In this document: one piece after another, positions 12,619 through 20,325 of the stretch
How the letters are laid out: every line of letters starts with the position of its first letter
Position numbering within the stretch: position 1 is the stretch's first letter
Virus record (IMG/VR): IMGVR_UViG_3300020160_002813
Coordinates: 1-24,394 of that record
Length of the DNA stretch: 24,394 bases
DNA from: a virus
Reading direction: 5' to 3' (one strand)
Program-made: the position numbers and the translations under genes
The notes under the pieces: model-generated
What the model saw: the letters and a program-made list of their open reading frames with translations, nothing else
What the model was told of the DNA's origin: nothing
Databases searched by the model: none

Positions 12619-14024
12619 TATAAAGAATATTTATTTTTTAAGAATTTTATAAATCTTTCACTACCTTCAAGTCCAGATTCAATATCTCTATCATAAAGAT
12701 GTCTATTAGTTAAATAATCTTTTGCATCATTCCAACTCCATCTAGATGGAGTTCTATCAAAGAAATATCTAATCTCATATAAATATCTTTTTTCATTAAA
12801 TAACTGAGTAATTGTTGTCAAATCTGCTAATAGTGACTCATAATCATATAAAGTCTCAACTTTATAATTAGATACATACTTATAAATAAGATTATTTATC
12901 TCCATAATATTATTAAACATTTTAACTGATCTATAATCTTTTGTTCTTTCTGCATCAGAATTAAGATATGATTTAGTTAGTTCTAAACTTTTCTTAATTC
13001 TAATTTTATAATCTTTCAAACCATTAAGATATGATTTAATATTACCATTTACATTGTGTATTTTAGTTATTAGTGAGTTTTGGTTTCCTTGACTATTATC
13101 TTTTTGTAAAGAAACCATAATATCATAAATATCTTCACCAATACTATTTATCTTACGCATAGAATCAACATCACTAGAAGGATGTAATGCAAATAATGGA
13201 TAATTACCACACATAAATCTTGAAACCAGTTTATGTAAGTTTTTAATATCATCTAAGTTACCTTTAAGTTTACTTCTCTCTATAAGTTCATCAAAATATC
13301 TTCTAATGTTTTGTTCTTTAATATCTTCATTACTTTGTAATGCAAGTGCACCCTCTCTACTTTCTTTTCTATTACTTATAGTTACTTGTGTATTTTTTAC
13401 TTTTTTAGATTTCTTTTCTAATTTATCTAAATCAAGAACCAGTGCAAAATTTGCTTGTTTTAATGACTTCTCAATACTATCTTCACTCCAATACCATCCT
13501 GAAGCACCAATTGACCCATAACTTATACCAACTGTTCTATCATATCTATATGGACTTGTAGTATCATAAGTAACACCATTTGTTGCAGTTTTTGTAACAT
13601 ATTTCTTATCAGCACTAAACCAAAATTTAAGATATTTCCAATTTTCTTTAAATGGTTCAATTCCTGTGCCATTACAATTAGGACAAGTCATAACTCTAAC
13701 CCTACCAACACCCCAACTTCTTTTTAATTTACCTTCTTCACACTTTTCACCAGGTAATGCCACATCAGAACTAAATTCACTTTCAGAAGTTGCACTACAT
13801 TTTTTCTGAACTGGATCTTTATGAAGTGAAAGTGCTTTTCTATAAGGAAGATATTCAAACAAATCATCACTTATTTCAGATAATGGAAAGTTTTTCGAAT
13901 TACATATTGATTCTATATCTTGTAAAAATCTACTTCTATATTCTTTATTAATAAACTTTAATGTCTTAGATAGTTTACTAGATTCAAATGCTTCAAAAAG
14001 TTGTATATATTTTAATTCTTTCAT
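12618..14024 (-). CDS. zinc-motif protein with capsid-targeting-like N-terminus, function unknown
   Basis: A 468-residue protein starting MKELKYIQLFEAFESSKLSK; LFE|A fits the T4 prohead-protease rule. After an N-terminal helical part (SEISDDLFEYLPYRKAL) there is a four-cysteine region: one Cys in KKCSAT, one in GEKCEEG, and a DnaJ-like knuckle CPNCNGTG. This is followed by an aromatic segment (KFWFSADKKYVTKTATNG; GASGWYWSEDS) and a long helical C-terminal half (residues ~230-468) with probable coiled coils. No enzyme family is recognised. It is between the LRR-like gene (end-to-start adjacent) and the HNH gene, in what appears to be one transcript from the promoter near 15753. Confidence 0.72.
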   Translation of the reverse strand: MKELKYIQLFEAFESSKLSKTLKFINKEYRSRFLQDIESICNSKNFPLSEISDDLFEYLPYRKALSLHKDPVQKKCSATSESEFSSDVALPGEKCEEGKLKRSWGVGRVRVMTCPNCNGTGIEPFKENWKYLKFWFSADKKYVTKTATNGVTYDTTSPYRYDRTVGISYGSIGASGWYWSEDSIEKSLKQANFALVLDLDKLEKKSKKVKNTQVTISNRKESREGALALQSNEDIKEQNIRRYFDELIERSKLKGNLDDIKNLHKLVSRFMCGNYPLFALHPSSDVDSMRKINSIGEDIYDIMVSLQKDNSQGNQNSLITKIHNVNGNIKSYLNGLKDYKIRIKKSLELTKSYLNSDAERTKDYRSVKMFNNIMEINNLIYKYVSNYKVETLYDYESLLADLTTITQLFNEKRYLYEIRYFFDRTPSRWSWNDAKDYLTNRHLYDRDIESGLEGSERFIKFLKNKYSL

Positions 14025-15724
14025 TATATAGATGGTCCAGTAACTTCTATTTTTATCCCTTTTGATTTTAATGAATCAAAAAATGGTTTTGTTTGTTTAT
14101 TAAATAAATCACCAGATACTCCAAGTTTTTTAAGACTTTCAACACCTCTGATTGCTCTTTCTAATTGTTTAATAGTATCTAATGTATAAATAAGGTACAA
14201 TTCTTCTAAATTTTTGAATTTAGAAAAATTAGGAGTTGTTGCATTATCACAACTTATAAGTTTTATCTTTTTAACATCTGGAGTATTTTTTAAAATATCT
14301 GTAAATATCTTATTATCAAATTTACATTTTTCAAAAGCTATAGCAGAATATGATATTTTAGAAAATGGTTCCAATGTATTTAATTTCAAATATTTAAACT
14401 TAACCCACTCTAGATCTAGTTTAATATCTAATAAATTTTCAGGTATTTCAGTAGTTTCAACAACCAATTCTTTAAGATTATTATTTGGTGAAATAATAAA
14501 ATTACTCCAATCATGTAAAGCTGAAAGGTCAAGACTTCTAATATTAGAACCTATTCTCTTTTTATTTATAATTCTACCCTCAATTCTATCATGATATGGT
14601 CTATCTAACTTATTTTCATCACCTGAATCAAGATCTGGCGCATAAATATAATTATAACCACTTGTAGTTTCTGCTTCTTTATTTGATGTATATTTCTCAA
14701 CAATTTGTGGAAATACATCTTGCATTCTATCAGGATAAGCTCTATCAAAATATATTTTAACATTCTTATTCTCATCCATAGTTTCAATCTTTCTTAATTG
14801 CATTCTTGATAATGGCATTACATCAGATATTTTTTGGTTTTCTTTATTATAAATAGGTGAGTCAAAAATTAAAAATGCTGGAATACTATTAGGATCAAAA
14901 ACATTTGCCAGTAATTGACTTCTATAACCACCAGTATATAAGTGTTGACAAGATGAGTAGAATTTAGATATAGACATATTTAGTATATCCATTGGATTAT
15001 GTTTAATAGATAAATAAATATCTTTTTCAAAAATTTCAACATCATATTTCCAGTTATAATCTGAATTTGAATCATCTTTTGCTGCACTTACATATTTTTG
15101 TAAGTCATTATTATGTAAGAACAAATTATCACTCAATATATCAGAATTATTATACTTATCACCTAAATTAGCACTTATATATTTATTAACCATTGAATTA
15201 TAATCATCAACAATAGTATTAATATTAACTAAGTTATTTGTTAAAACTAATTCTCCAGGTATTTTTTCAACTCTAATCATATTTCCATCAGAATCTTTTA
15301 TAGGTCTACCATTCTCATCTTTAGAAATCATATTATTTGCTAATGTATCATTAACAGATATTTTTTTAAATACAGGATTAAAAATAAAAACTAACTGGTC
15401 TAATGTAGGTTTGTTTATATCAATTCCCTTTACATTCTCAGATGCAACCTCAGAAACAAAATTAACAAATGCTTGTGGTAAATTATCAAATAATTCAATT
15501 ATTTCATCCATATCACAATCCATAAAAGCTGAAAATACTGCCATTTTATCCTCATACTCTAATTTCCATCTTCCTTGTTCTATACTACTTGTAGGTTCTA
15601 TTTCTTCATAGTCTAAATACTTTTCACCCCATCTAGAACTAACTTCTTTAGCTTGTGTAGGTAATATAACATCTCTTAATCTTGCTTCATTAAGGAATTT
15701 GTTTCTGTTTCTAATCCATTTCAT
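14024..15724 (-). CDS. large protein with leucine-rich-repeat-like C-terminus and capsid-targeting-like N-terminus
   Basis: A 566-residue protein. It starts MKWIRNRNKFLNEARLRD, where LNE|A is a textbook match to the T4 prohead-protease site. Residues ~20-370 form a domain with SMSISKFYSSCQHLYTGGYR and LLANVFDPNSIPAFLIFDS, a pattern I have not tied to a named family. Residues ~380-566 read as irregular leucine-rich repeats of 20-28 residues (SLDLSALHDW, LKELVVETTEIPENLL, FKYLKLNTLEPFSK, VKKIKLISCDNA, LEELYLIYTLDTI, LKKLGVSGDLF), which usually serve protein binding. It heads a minus-strand series (14024, 12618, 11882), and a late-promoter-like element lies 28 bases upstream. A delivered host-interaction protein is plausible but unproven. 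Confidence 0.72.
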   Translation of the reverse strand: MKWIRNRNKFLNEARLRDVILPTQAKEVSSRWGEKYLDYEEIEPTSSIEQGRWKLEYEDKMAVFSAFMDCDMDEIIELFDNLPQAFVNFVSEVASENVKGIDINKPTLDQLVFIFNPVFKKISVNDTLANNMISKDENGRPIKDSDGNMIRVEKIPGELVLTNNLVNINTIVDDYNSMVNKYISANLGDKYNNSDILSDNLFLHNNDLQKYVSAAKDDSNSDYNWKYDVEIFEKDIYLSIKHNPMDILNMSISKFYSSCQHLYTGGYRSQLLANVFDPNSIPAFLIFDSPIYNKENQKISDVMPLSRMQLRKIETMDENKNVKIYFDRAYPDRMQDVFPQIVEKYTSNKEAETTSGYNYIYAPDLDSGDENKLDRPYHDRIEGRIINKKRIGSNIRSLDLSALHDWSNFIISPNNNLKELVVETTEIPENLLDIKLDLEWVKFKYLKLNTLEPFSKISYSAIAFEKCKFDNKIFTDILKNTPDVKKIKLISCDNATTPNFSKFKNLEELYLIYTLDTIKQLERAIRGVESLKKLGVSGDLFNKQTKPFFDSLKSKGIKIEVTGPSI

Positions 15725-15752
15725 ATGATTTAATATAAATTTATTTGTAGTG

Positions 15753-15763
15753 TATATATTAAA
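15753..15763 (-). promoter_or_regulatory. candidate late promoter for the LRR-like gene series
   Basis: TTTAATATATA on the minus strand, 28 bases ahead of the ATG at 15724. No comparable element faces the divergent + strand gene at 15787, whose leader is only T-rich. Confidence 0.45.
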
Positions 15764-15786
15764 TATTTTTTCACTATTTTTGTACT

Positions 15787-16050
15787 ATGTTTAACATTTT
15801 TGATAAAATACAAATAAAAAGTATTCTTAACCAAAAGGTAATAGATAAAGAAATCAATGGCTTCAAGTTAGGTGATACAATTCTCTGTTTGTATATATCA
15901 GGTAGAAGAAAGAAGAAGTATAATATTGAATTATCTAAAGTATCTGGTAAAGAATTAATAACTATTCTTTGGAAGAAAATACCAAAAGATATTGATACTC
16001 ATTTTAAAGTTGAAATGAGAAATGCTAAACTGAGAAAATTATTAAACTAA
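15787..16050 (+). CDS. small basic hypothetical protein
   Basis: An 87-residue lysine-rich protein (SGRRKKKYNIELSK in the middle, MRNAKLRKLLN at the end) with a short KLGDTILCLYIS strand. It begins a three-gene + strand run of small proteins (with 16086 and 16549) placed between two minus-strand blocks. No family recognised; the charge would allow nucleic-acid binding. Confidence 0.6.
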   Translation: MFNIFDKIQIKSILNQKVIDKEINGFKLGDTILCLYISGRRKKKYNIELSKVSGKELITILWKKIPKDIDTHFKVEMRNAKLRKLLN

Positions 16051-16085
16051 ATTATTAAAAAATACTAAAATAAGAAATTAAAATC

Positions 16086-16547
16086 ATGATATTACAAATT
16101 GCTCTATTGGTCTCATTAGTTTGTTTATTCTTCCTAATAATACTATTACATATATTCTACTCAAAGAATGAATCTTTAAAAAAAGAACTTGCTGAAATAA
16201 AAGCAAAAAATACTGAAATGGAAAAGTTCAATGATGAACTTATGTTAATTGAACCAGGTGATAAAGTTATTTATCCTGACTATGGACTTTGTTATAATCC
16301 AAAAACAGACAAAGAAGAAAGTTTCAAAGTTACTTATGAACTTGAAGTTTTAGACACATCTAAAGATAAAGTAAAAGTTAGAGCTGTTGATTTTACATCA
16401 ACTGATGGAATTGCAAAAGATCCTAAAAAGAAACAAGGTATTATTGATTTTATGAAAGATAAATGGGTTAGTAAAAAAGAAATACAACTTGTTGTAGATG
16501 ATTCCATTAAAAGAGATATTAAATTAAGAAAGTTAGGAATTAATTAA
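16086..16547 (+). CDS. single-pass membrane protein with a soluble C-terminal domain
   Basis: A 153-residue product with one strong transmembrane helix at about residues 3-25 (IALLVSLVCLFFLIILLHIF), a short coiled coil (SLKKELAEIKAKNTEMEKF) and a soluble, charged domain (LIEPGDKVIYPDYG to the end) resembling a small beta barrel. The helix is followed by Lys-rich sequence, suggesting the long domain faces the cytoplasm. It lies 35 bases after the previous gene and one base before the next. The role is unknown; it could be a lysis-related, superinfection-exclusion or membrane-anchoring factor. Confidence 0.7.
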   Translation: MILQIALLVSLVCLFFLIILLHIFYSKNESLKKELAEIKAKNTEMEKFNDELMLIEPGDKVIYPDYGLCYNPKTDKEESFKVTYELEVLDTSKDKVKVRAVDFTSTDGIAKDPKKKQGIIDFMKDKWVSKKEIQLVVDDSIKRDIKLRKLGIN

Positions 16548-16548
16548 G

Positions 16549-16869
16549 ATGAAAGAATTAGCTGAAATTGAAAGAGGATATATAAAAGATATTATAGAAT
16601 TCTTTTGTAGAAAATCATTTGAAATATTTGGAAAAAATTTTTTAAAAAGTAAGATTAATTCTCATGATATTATATCCTGGATAGAAAATCATATTAGAAA
16701 AAGATTATTTGAAACTGGTATAATAACTGACTATAGAATTATAATTAATTTTAATGACATTGCTGACCAACTATTAGGTAATGATTCTGATAAACCTAAA
16801 AATAACATAGAAGTTAGTGTAAGATATGGTAATAGAGATTTTGAAACTTTTGAATATGAAATTACTTAA
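16549..16869 (+). CDS. hypothetical protein, last of a three-gene run
   Basis: A 106-residue protein starting one base after the previous stop. N-terminal helices carry a conserved-looking FFCRKSFEIFGK, then ENHIRKRLFETGIITDYRIIINFND and a closing strand pair (NNIEVSVRYGNRDFETFEYEIT). The helix-turn-strand arrangement with a final beta-hairpin recalls the C-terminal part of sheath-like tail proteins, but the resemblance is too loose to name it. Its stop overlaps the convergent gene by 8 bases. Confidence 0.6.
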   Translation: MKELAEIERGYIKDIIEFFCRKSFEIFGKNFLKSKINSHDIISWIENHIRKRLFETGIITDYRIIINFNDIADQLLGNDSDKPKNNIEVSVRYGNRDFETFEYEIT

Positions 16870-17365
16870 TTCTTAAACAAGAAAACTTACTCTTATCAAA
16901 ATAAAACTCTATTTCAGTTGATGATATTTCTCTGATTAAAAAATCAGTTCTTTCTCCTACAATAATATCATTAACTGAATTATCTATAACTACTTCACAA
17001 TTTATATCAGTCAAAAAACTATTAAATATGTCAGTTGATGTAATTATAAAATTACTTGATGAAATATCTTTTAGTTCTTTCAAAATAATCTTCTTATTAT
17101 CTCTAAAAAGTCTTGTAAGTGCATTTTTAGACAGTTTTATCTCTTTTACATTAGATAATGTCATGTTAGTAAATAACATTGTTTTAATAGAAGAAATATC
17201 AGTTATGTCTAACTGATATTTTTCTAAATTATATACCTCTTCTCTTATAGAAGATTGTACTTTACCATTACTTTTGAATACTTCTCTTATACTGAAAGAA
17301 ACTGGATTACTATAAACTTTTATAAGATTAAAGTATTTCTCTATCTCATTAGAAAGATGTGTCAT
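16862..17365 (-). CDS. hypothetical protein at the end of the thymidylate synthase cluster
   Basis: An unrecognised 167-residue protein, helical and strand segments alternating, serine/isoleucine rich, with no cysteine cluster or membrane helix. It overlaps the end of the upstream gene by 17 bases, so translation is probably coupled. It is the last gene of the minus-strand series that starts with the Acb1-like gene at 20091. Confidence 0.6.
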   Translation of the reverse strand: MTHLSNEIEKYFNLIKVYSNPVSFSIREVFKSNGKVQSSIREEVYNLEKYQLDITDISSIKTMLFTNMTLSNVKEIKLSKNALTRLFRDNKKIILKELKDISSSNFIITSTDIFNSFLTDINCEVVIDNSVNDIIVGERTDFLIREISSTEIEFYFDKSKFSCLRIK

Positions 17366-17840
17366 AATAATCTAAAATAATATTATTTTTATCAATTATA
17401 AATTGTAATTCATCTCTCTTTACTAATTGATACTCAAAGTGTCTACCTGTTTTGAACAGAGTTCTTATAAATGGAATCTCTTCACTAAAGTTAACAGTCT
17501 TTTCATCAATCATTAAACAAAGAACTTTTTTATCGTCTTCTGTATTATAATGAGTTACTATTTCACCATTATCTTTATCCAAACCTTGTTTACCATAACA
17601 AATAAACTTTGTTGTCATTTTCTCACCACTTGGAGTATAATAAATTGAAATATCATCACCAATTTCAATATTTGGTTGTTCATCTTTTATATAAAGTCTT
17701 ATCCAAAAGAAAGTTTTTTGTTCTTCTACAACTTTTTGTACTGCTTCATCACTAACATTATCAGATAAATCAGTAGTATCAATAGTTTTTATTTGTTCTA
17801 CTATACTATCCAAATAGTTCATTGTACTTAAATTACTCAT
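17349..17840 (-). CDS. hypothetical protein downstream of thymidylate synthase
   Basis: An unrecognised 163-residue acidic protein. The N-terminal 50 residues are polar and helical; the rest looks like a beta-rich domain (FFWIRLYIKDEQPNIEIGDD, ISIYYTPSGEKMTTKFICYG, KKVLCLMIDEKTVNF). It starts 16 bases after the thymidylate synthase stop. No enzyme motif was found; a structural or binding role fits but is unsupported. Confidence 0.6.
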   Translation of the reverse strand: MSNLSTMNYLDSIVEQIKTIDTTDLSDNVSDEAVQKVVEEQKTFFWIRLYIKDEQPNIEIGDDISIYYTPSGEKMTTKFICYGKQGLDKDNGEIVTHYNTEDDKKVLCLMIDEKTVNFSEEIPFIRTLFKTGRHFEYQLVKRDELQFIIDKNNIILDYYDTSF

Positions 17841-17856
17841 TTTATTTTATTATTTT

Positions 17857-18963
17857 TTAGTTAGATAGAGGGAAATCTACCTTAGGTGAAGATTGATAAC
17901 CAACTATCTTAAAATCTTCATATTTTATATCATCAATAGATGTATTTGATAATTCTAATGTTGGTAGTTTATAACTTTCTTGTTCTAATTGTTGTTTAAC
18001 ACCTTCTACTTGATCCAAATAAATGTGACAATCTCCACCAGAGAATATTAAATCATTTGGAACCATATTAACTTCTCTTGCCAATAGATGTAATAGAAAG
18101 GCATAAGATGCTATATTGAATGGAATTCCAAGTGGAACATCACAACTTCTTTGAAACCATTTCAAGTCTAATTTTCTTTTAGGAACATTTAATTCATCCA
18201 ATCTTTTTTCATCAAAGTCATTTCCATAACTAATATGTTTACCTAATGAACTACACCAATGTTCTAGTCTTTGTTCAAATGACATTTCTGTAGTATAACA
18301 TTGAAATCCAAAGTGACAAGGTGGTAAAGTCATATTTTCAATTTCTGAAACATTCCAAGCATTAACCATAAGTCTTCTTGAGTCTGGATTAGTTCTAAGG
18401 TCATTAATCAGATTAGCAATTTGGTCTATGCCATATTTCTCTTCATCAACATTATTACCACCCCATTCAATATCATGTGCAATTGCCATTCCTGCAGAAA
18501 CACCTTCCCAATTTCTCCATTGTGCACCATATACAGGTCCTAATTCACCCCATCTTTCAAAGAAATCTTCATCAGTTTTCATACTTTTAACAAAATCTTC
18601 TTTAGAAAGTAATTGCAATGGTTGAAAATCAATTTGTGGATTTTCTCTTCTAACTTTTTCATCAGTTGTTCTAACATATCTCTCATATGCTTTGTAGGCA
18701 TCACCATTCCAGATATTACAACCATTATCAACTAAGTATTTGATATTGGTATCACCTTTCAAGAACCACATAAGTTCAATGATAACTGCTTTAGTGAACA
18801 TTTTTTTGGAAGTAAGTAAAGGAAATCCTTCACTCATATTAAATCTCATAGAGTAGTCAAATACAGATAATGTTCCTGTACCTGTTCTATCAATTTTTTT
18901 AACACCATTTTTAAGAATATGTCTTAAAAAATCAAGGTATTGTTTATCTACATTATTATTCAT
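17857..18963 (-). CDS. thyA: thymidylate synthase, enlarged form
   Basis: ThyA converts dUMP to dTMP with methylenetetrahydrofolate, supplying thymidine for an AT-rich genome. Key residues are in place: KIDRTGTGT with phosphate-binding Arg27, PLLTSKK, the catalytic LPPCHFGFQ with Cys216, PDSRR (195-197), RSCDVPLGIPFNIASYA with Asn284, and GDCHIYLDQ (usually GDAHIYxNH), where Cys and Asp-Gln replace common residues. At 368 residues it is about 100 longer than the E. coli enzyme; inserts lie near 96-138, 151-180 and 223-266, between catalytic blocks. The start codon sits in the 3' arm of a perfect 15-base-pair hairpin (18956-18995), suggesting control of translation. It lies within the cluster that starts with the Acb1-like gene. 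Confidence 0.95.
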   Translation of the reverse strand: MNNNVDKQYLDFLRHILKNGVKKIDRTGTGTLSVFDYSMRFNMSEGFPLLTSKKMFTKAVIIELMWFLKGDTNIKYLVDNGCNIWNGDAYKAYERYVRTTDEKVRRENPQIDFQPLQLLSKEDFVKSMKTDEDFFERWGELGPVYGAQWRNWEGVSAGMAIAHDIEWGGNNVDEEKYGIDQIANLINDLRTNPDSRRLMVNAWNVSEIENMTLPPCHFGFQCYTTEMSFEQRLEHWCSSLGKHISYGNDFDEKRLDELNVPKRKLDLKWFQRSCDVPLGIPFNIASYAFLLHLLAREVNMVPNDLIFSGGDCHIYLDQVEGVKQQLEQESYKLPTLELSNTSIDDIKYEDFKIVGYQSSPKVDFPLSN

Positions 18964-18995
18964 ATAACAAAATTAGTTTCTTGTTATATGAATAA
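18956..18995 (-). promoter_or_regulatory. 15-base-pair hairpin burying the thymidylate synthase start codon
   Basis: Perfect inverted repeat: arms TTATTCATATAACAA and TTGTTATATGAATAA (18956-18970 and 18981-18995) with a 10-base loop. In the minus-strand transcript the ATG of thyA lies in the 3' arm and is fully paired. It has no T-run after it in the transcript, so it is not a usual terminator. A translation switch or a protein-binding operator are both possible. Confidence 0.6.
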
Positions 18996-19007
18996 CTGTA
19001 GATTTGT

Positions 19008-19031
19008 TTAATCATGTAACATCATGATTAA
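19008..19031 (-). repeat. short inverted repeat just after the 164-residue gene
   Basis: Arms TTAATCATG and CATGATTAA with a 6-base loop, overlapping the stop codon of the gene at 19028. It lacks a T-run and stands 12 bases from the larger thyA hairpin; it may weakly end or shape the upstream message. Confidence 0.35.
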
Positions 19032-19522
19032 TTATTTAATATATTTTCAAGTTTTTTATTTCTGTTAAACTCTTTTAACTCAGGAATCTGACAAAGATGT
19101 TTATCTATTAATATAGTATCTAACTTTTCCAACTTTATTTCTTCATATAAACCAGTATTTCCTACAGATTTAACAGGCATAAAAAAATCATCTAAATCAA
19201 AGAATAATCTAATAGAATAATTAAAATAAGGCTTAACCTCATTACCATTATAATCAAATAAATAAATTGTCTTAACCTCAACTTCACATAGCTTATCATC
19301 AGACATTCTTTTTTTCAACCAAATAGTACCATCAGGCCTTTCTTTTAAGAACTTTATAGGTGAAACTTTATCTCTTAAAAAGTAGAATAGTTTCTTACTC
19401 ACACTATTCATTATCCAAATATAGAAGTTTCTTTTTATGTATTGAAACTCACTAGCAGGAATTGAACAAGGTACAATTTCAAAGTCATATGTATCTTTTA
19501 TGTAATTTACTATTTGTTCCAT
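19028..19522 (-). CDS. hypothetical protein between the Acb1-like gene and thyA
   Basis: An unrecognised 164-residue protein starting MEQIVNYIKDTYDFEI. It has an aromatic-rich middle (NFYIWIMNSVSKKLFYFLRDK; YLFDYNGNEVKPYFNYSIRLFF) and a charged end. It overlaps the Acb1-like gene by 13 bases, so the two are probably translated together. Its neighbourhood (anti-defence enzyme and nucleotide metabolism) gives no firm hint of function; a companion to the anti-CBASS protein is possible. Confidence 0.62.
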   Translation of the reverse strand: MEQIVNYIKDTYDFEIVPCSIPASEFQYIKRNFYIWIMNSVSKKLFYFLRDKVSPIKFLKERPDGTIWLKKRMSDDKLCEVEVKTIYLFDYNGNEVKPYFNYSIRLFFDLDDFFMPVKSVGNTGLYEEIKLEKLDTILIDKHLCQIPELKEFNRNKKLENILNN

Positions 19523-20091
19523 TCTACTATTTTTAATTCACTCAATGGTTTTCTTGGTTCATTAGAAATCAATTCATGTCTTTTACAACACTCTAAAATA
19601 TATTCAGAATGTTCTATATAATCTTTTCTTACTTTAATTGCAAGTGGACTATCATTTAATGAAGTAGCCTCTGGATATTTAACTAATGCATATCCTAATG
19701 TTAAGTGCATACCATAGAATGGTTCTCTTGATAAACCCATTACCTCTCTAATACTTTCAGCTTCTGGACAGTGAACTCTTAACCACCAGTGTTCACCATT
19801 GCTTCTTGGTTCAGTTTCAACATAAAAGTCTATTTCTTTACCATCAAATATTTGTACAAATTGTTCAAATACTTTAGCATCCATTCTATCATTAATAAAG
19901 GTAACGTGAGTTCCTCTCAAGGTGCTATTTAACTCAAGGTTAAATCTTTTTTTCAAAAACCAAGCATAGTATCTATCCATATCACAATTGGTACGTATCA
20001 TAGCAACTCTCTTCCAAGAAGCTTGACTTACATGCTTCTTAGTTTTGTCCTCAGGACTGAAATCTAATATACCTCTTACTTTAAATACCAT
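19510..20091 (-). CDS. acb1: anti-CBASS 2H phosphoesterase (Acb1, T4 gp57B family)
   Basis: A 193-residue 2H-phosphoesterase. Acb1 of T4 degrades the cyclic di- and trinucleotide signals of host CBASS immunity. Both catalytic His-x-Thr motifs are present: LRGTHVTFINDR with His62-Val-Thr64 and YGMHLTLGYA with His129-Leu-Thr131. The surroundings also match the Acb1 pattern as I recall it: SWKRVAMI at 26-33, YYAWFLKKRFNLELN, EPRSNGEHWWLRV at 94-106 and SIREVMGLSREP before the second motif, then a C-terminal DYIEHSEYILECC helix with Glu160. Length and order fit T4 gp57B. It is the first gene of the minus-strand series leading to thyA and is divergent from a small + strand gene across a palindromic A/T element. 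Another 2H substrate remains possible. Confidence 0.85.
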   Translation of the reverse strand: MVFKVRGILDFSPEDKTKKHVSQASWKRVAMIRTNCDMDRYYAWFLKKRFNLELNSTLRGTHVTFINDRMDAKVFEQFVQIFDGKEIDFYVETEPRSNGEHWWLRVHCPEAESIREVMGLSREPFYGMHLTLGYALVKYPEATSLNDSPLAIKVRKDYIEHSEYILECCKRHELISNEPRKPLSELKIVEWNK

Positions 20092-20109
20092 ACTGCAAAG
20101 ATAATAAAA

Positions 20110-20119
20110 TTATATATAA
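20110..20119. promoter_or_regulatory. palindromic promoter-like element between divergent genes
   Basis: TTATATATAA, extended to TTTTATATATAATTTTATT on the minus strand, lies between the Acb1-like gene (starts 20091) and the small gene at 20135. Both strands resemble the recurring element, so it may serve both genes. Confidence 0.35.
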
Positions 20120-20134
20120 AATAAAAATTAAATT

Positions 20135-20287
20135 ATGGATAAATCACAAAAAGAAAACATTTCATTATTAAGAGAAAAGTTTCTATTAAACTTCTGTAAG
20201 AAGATGAATTGGAATCATAATGAATTATCAACTAATCAAATGTTAACTATAATTACTCAAAAAGAGTATATTACACCTAAACAATAA
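20135..20287 (+). CDS. small hypothetical protein
   Basis: A 50-residue ORF (MDKSQKENISLLREKFLLNF at the start, ending YITPKQ) in an otherwise empty 230-base gap. It is helical and lysine-rich. The ATG follows an A/T-rich leader like its neighbours, and the next gene starts 38 bases after the stop. Support is position and sequence composition only. Confidence 0.5.
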   Translation: MDKSQKENISLLREKFLLNFCKKMNWNHNELSTNQMLTIITQKEYITPKQ

Positions 20288-20325
20288 GTTTTTTATTAAT
20301 ATAAATAAAAAATAATTAATTATGA

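Noticed and set aside
14214-14594. 126-residue + strand open frame with hydrophobic stretches
   Set aside because: Antisense to the leucine-rich C-terminus of the 566-residue gene, which explains the hydrophobic look.
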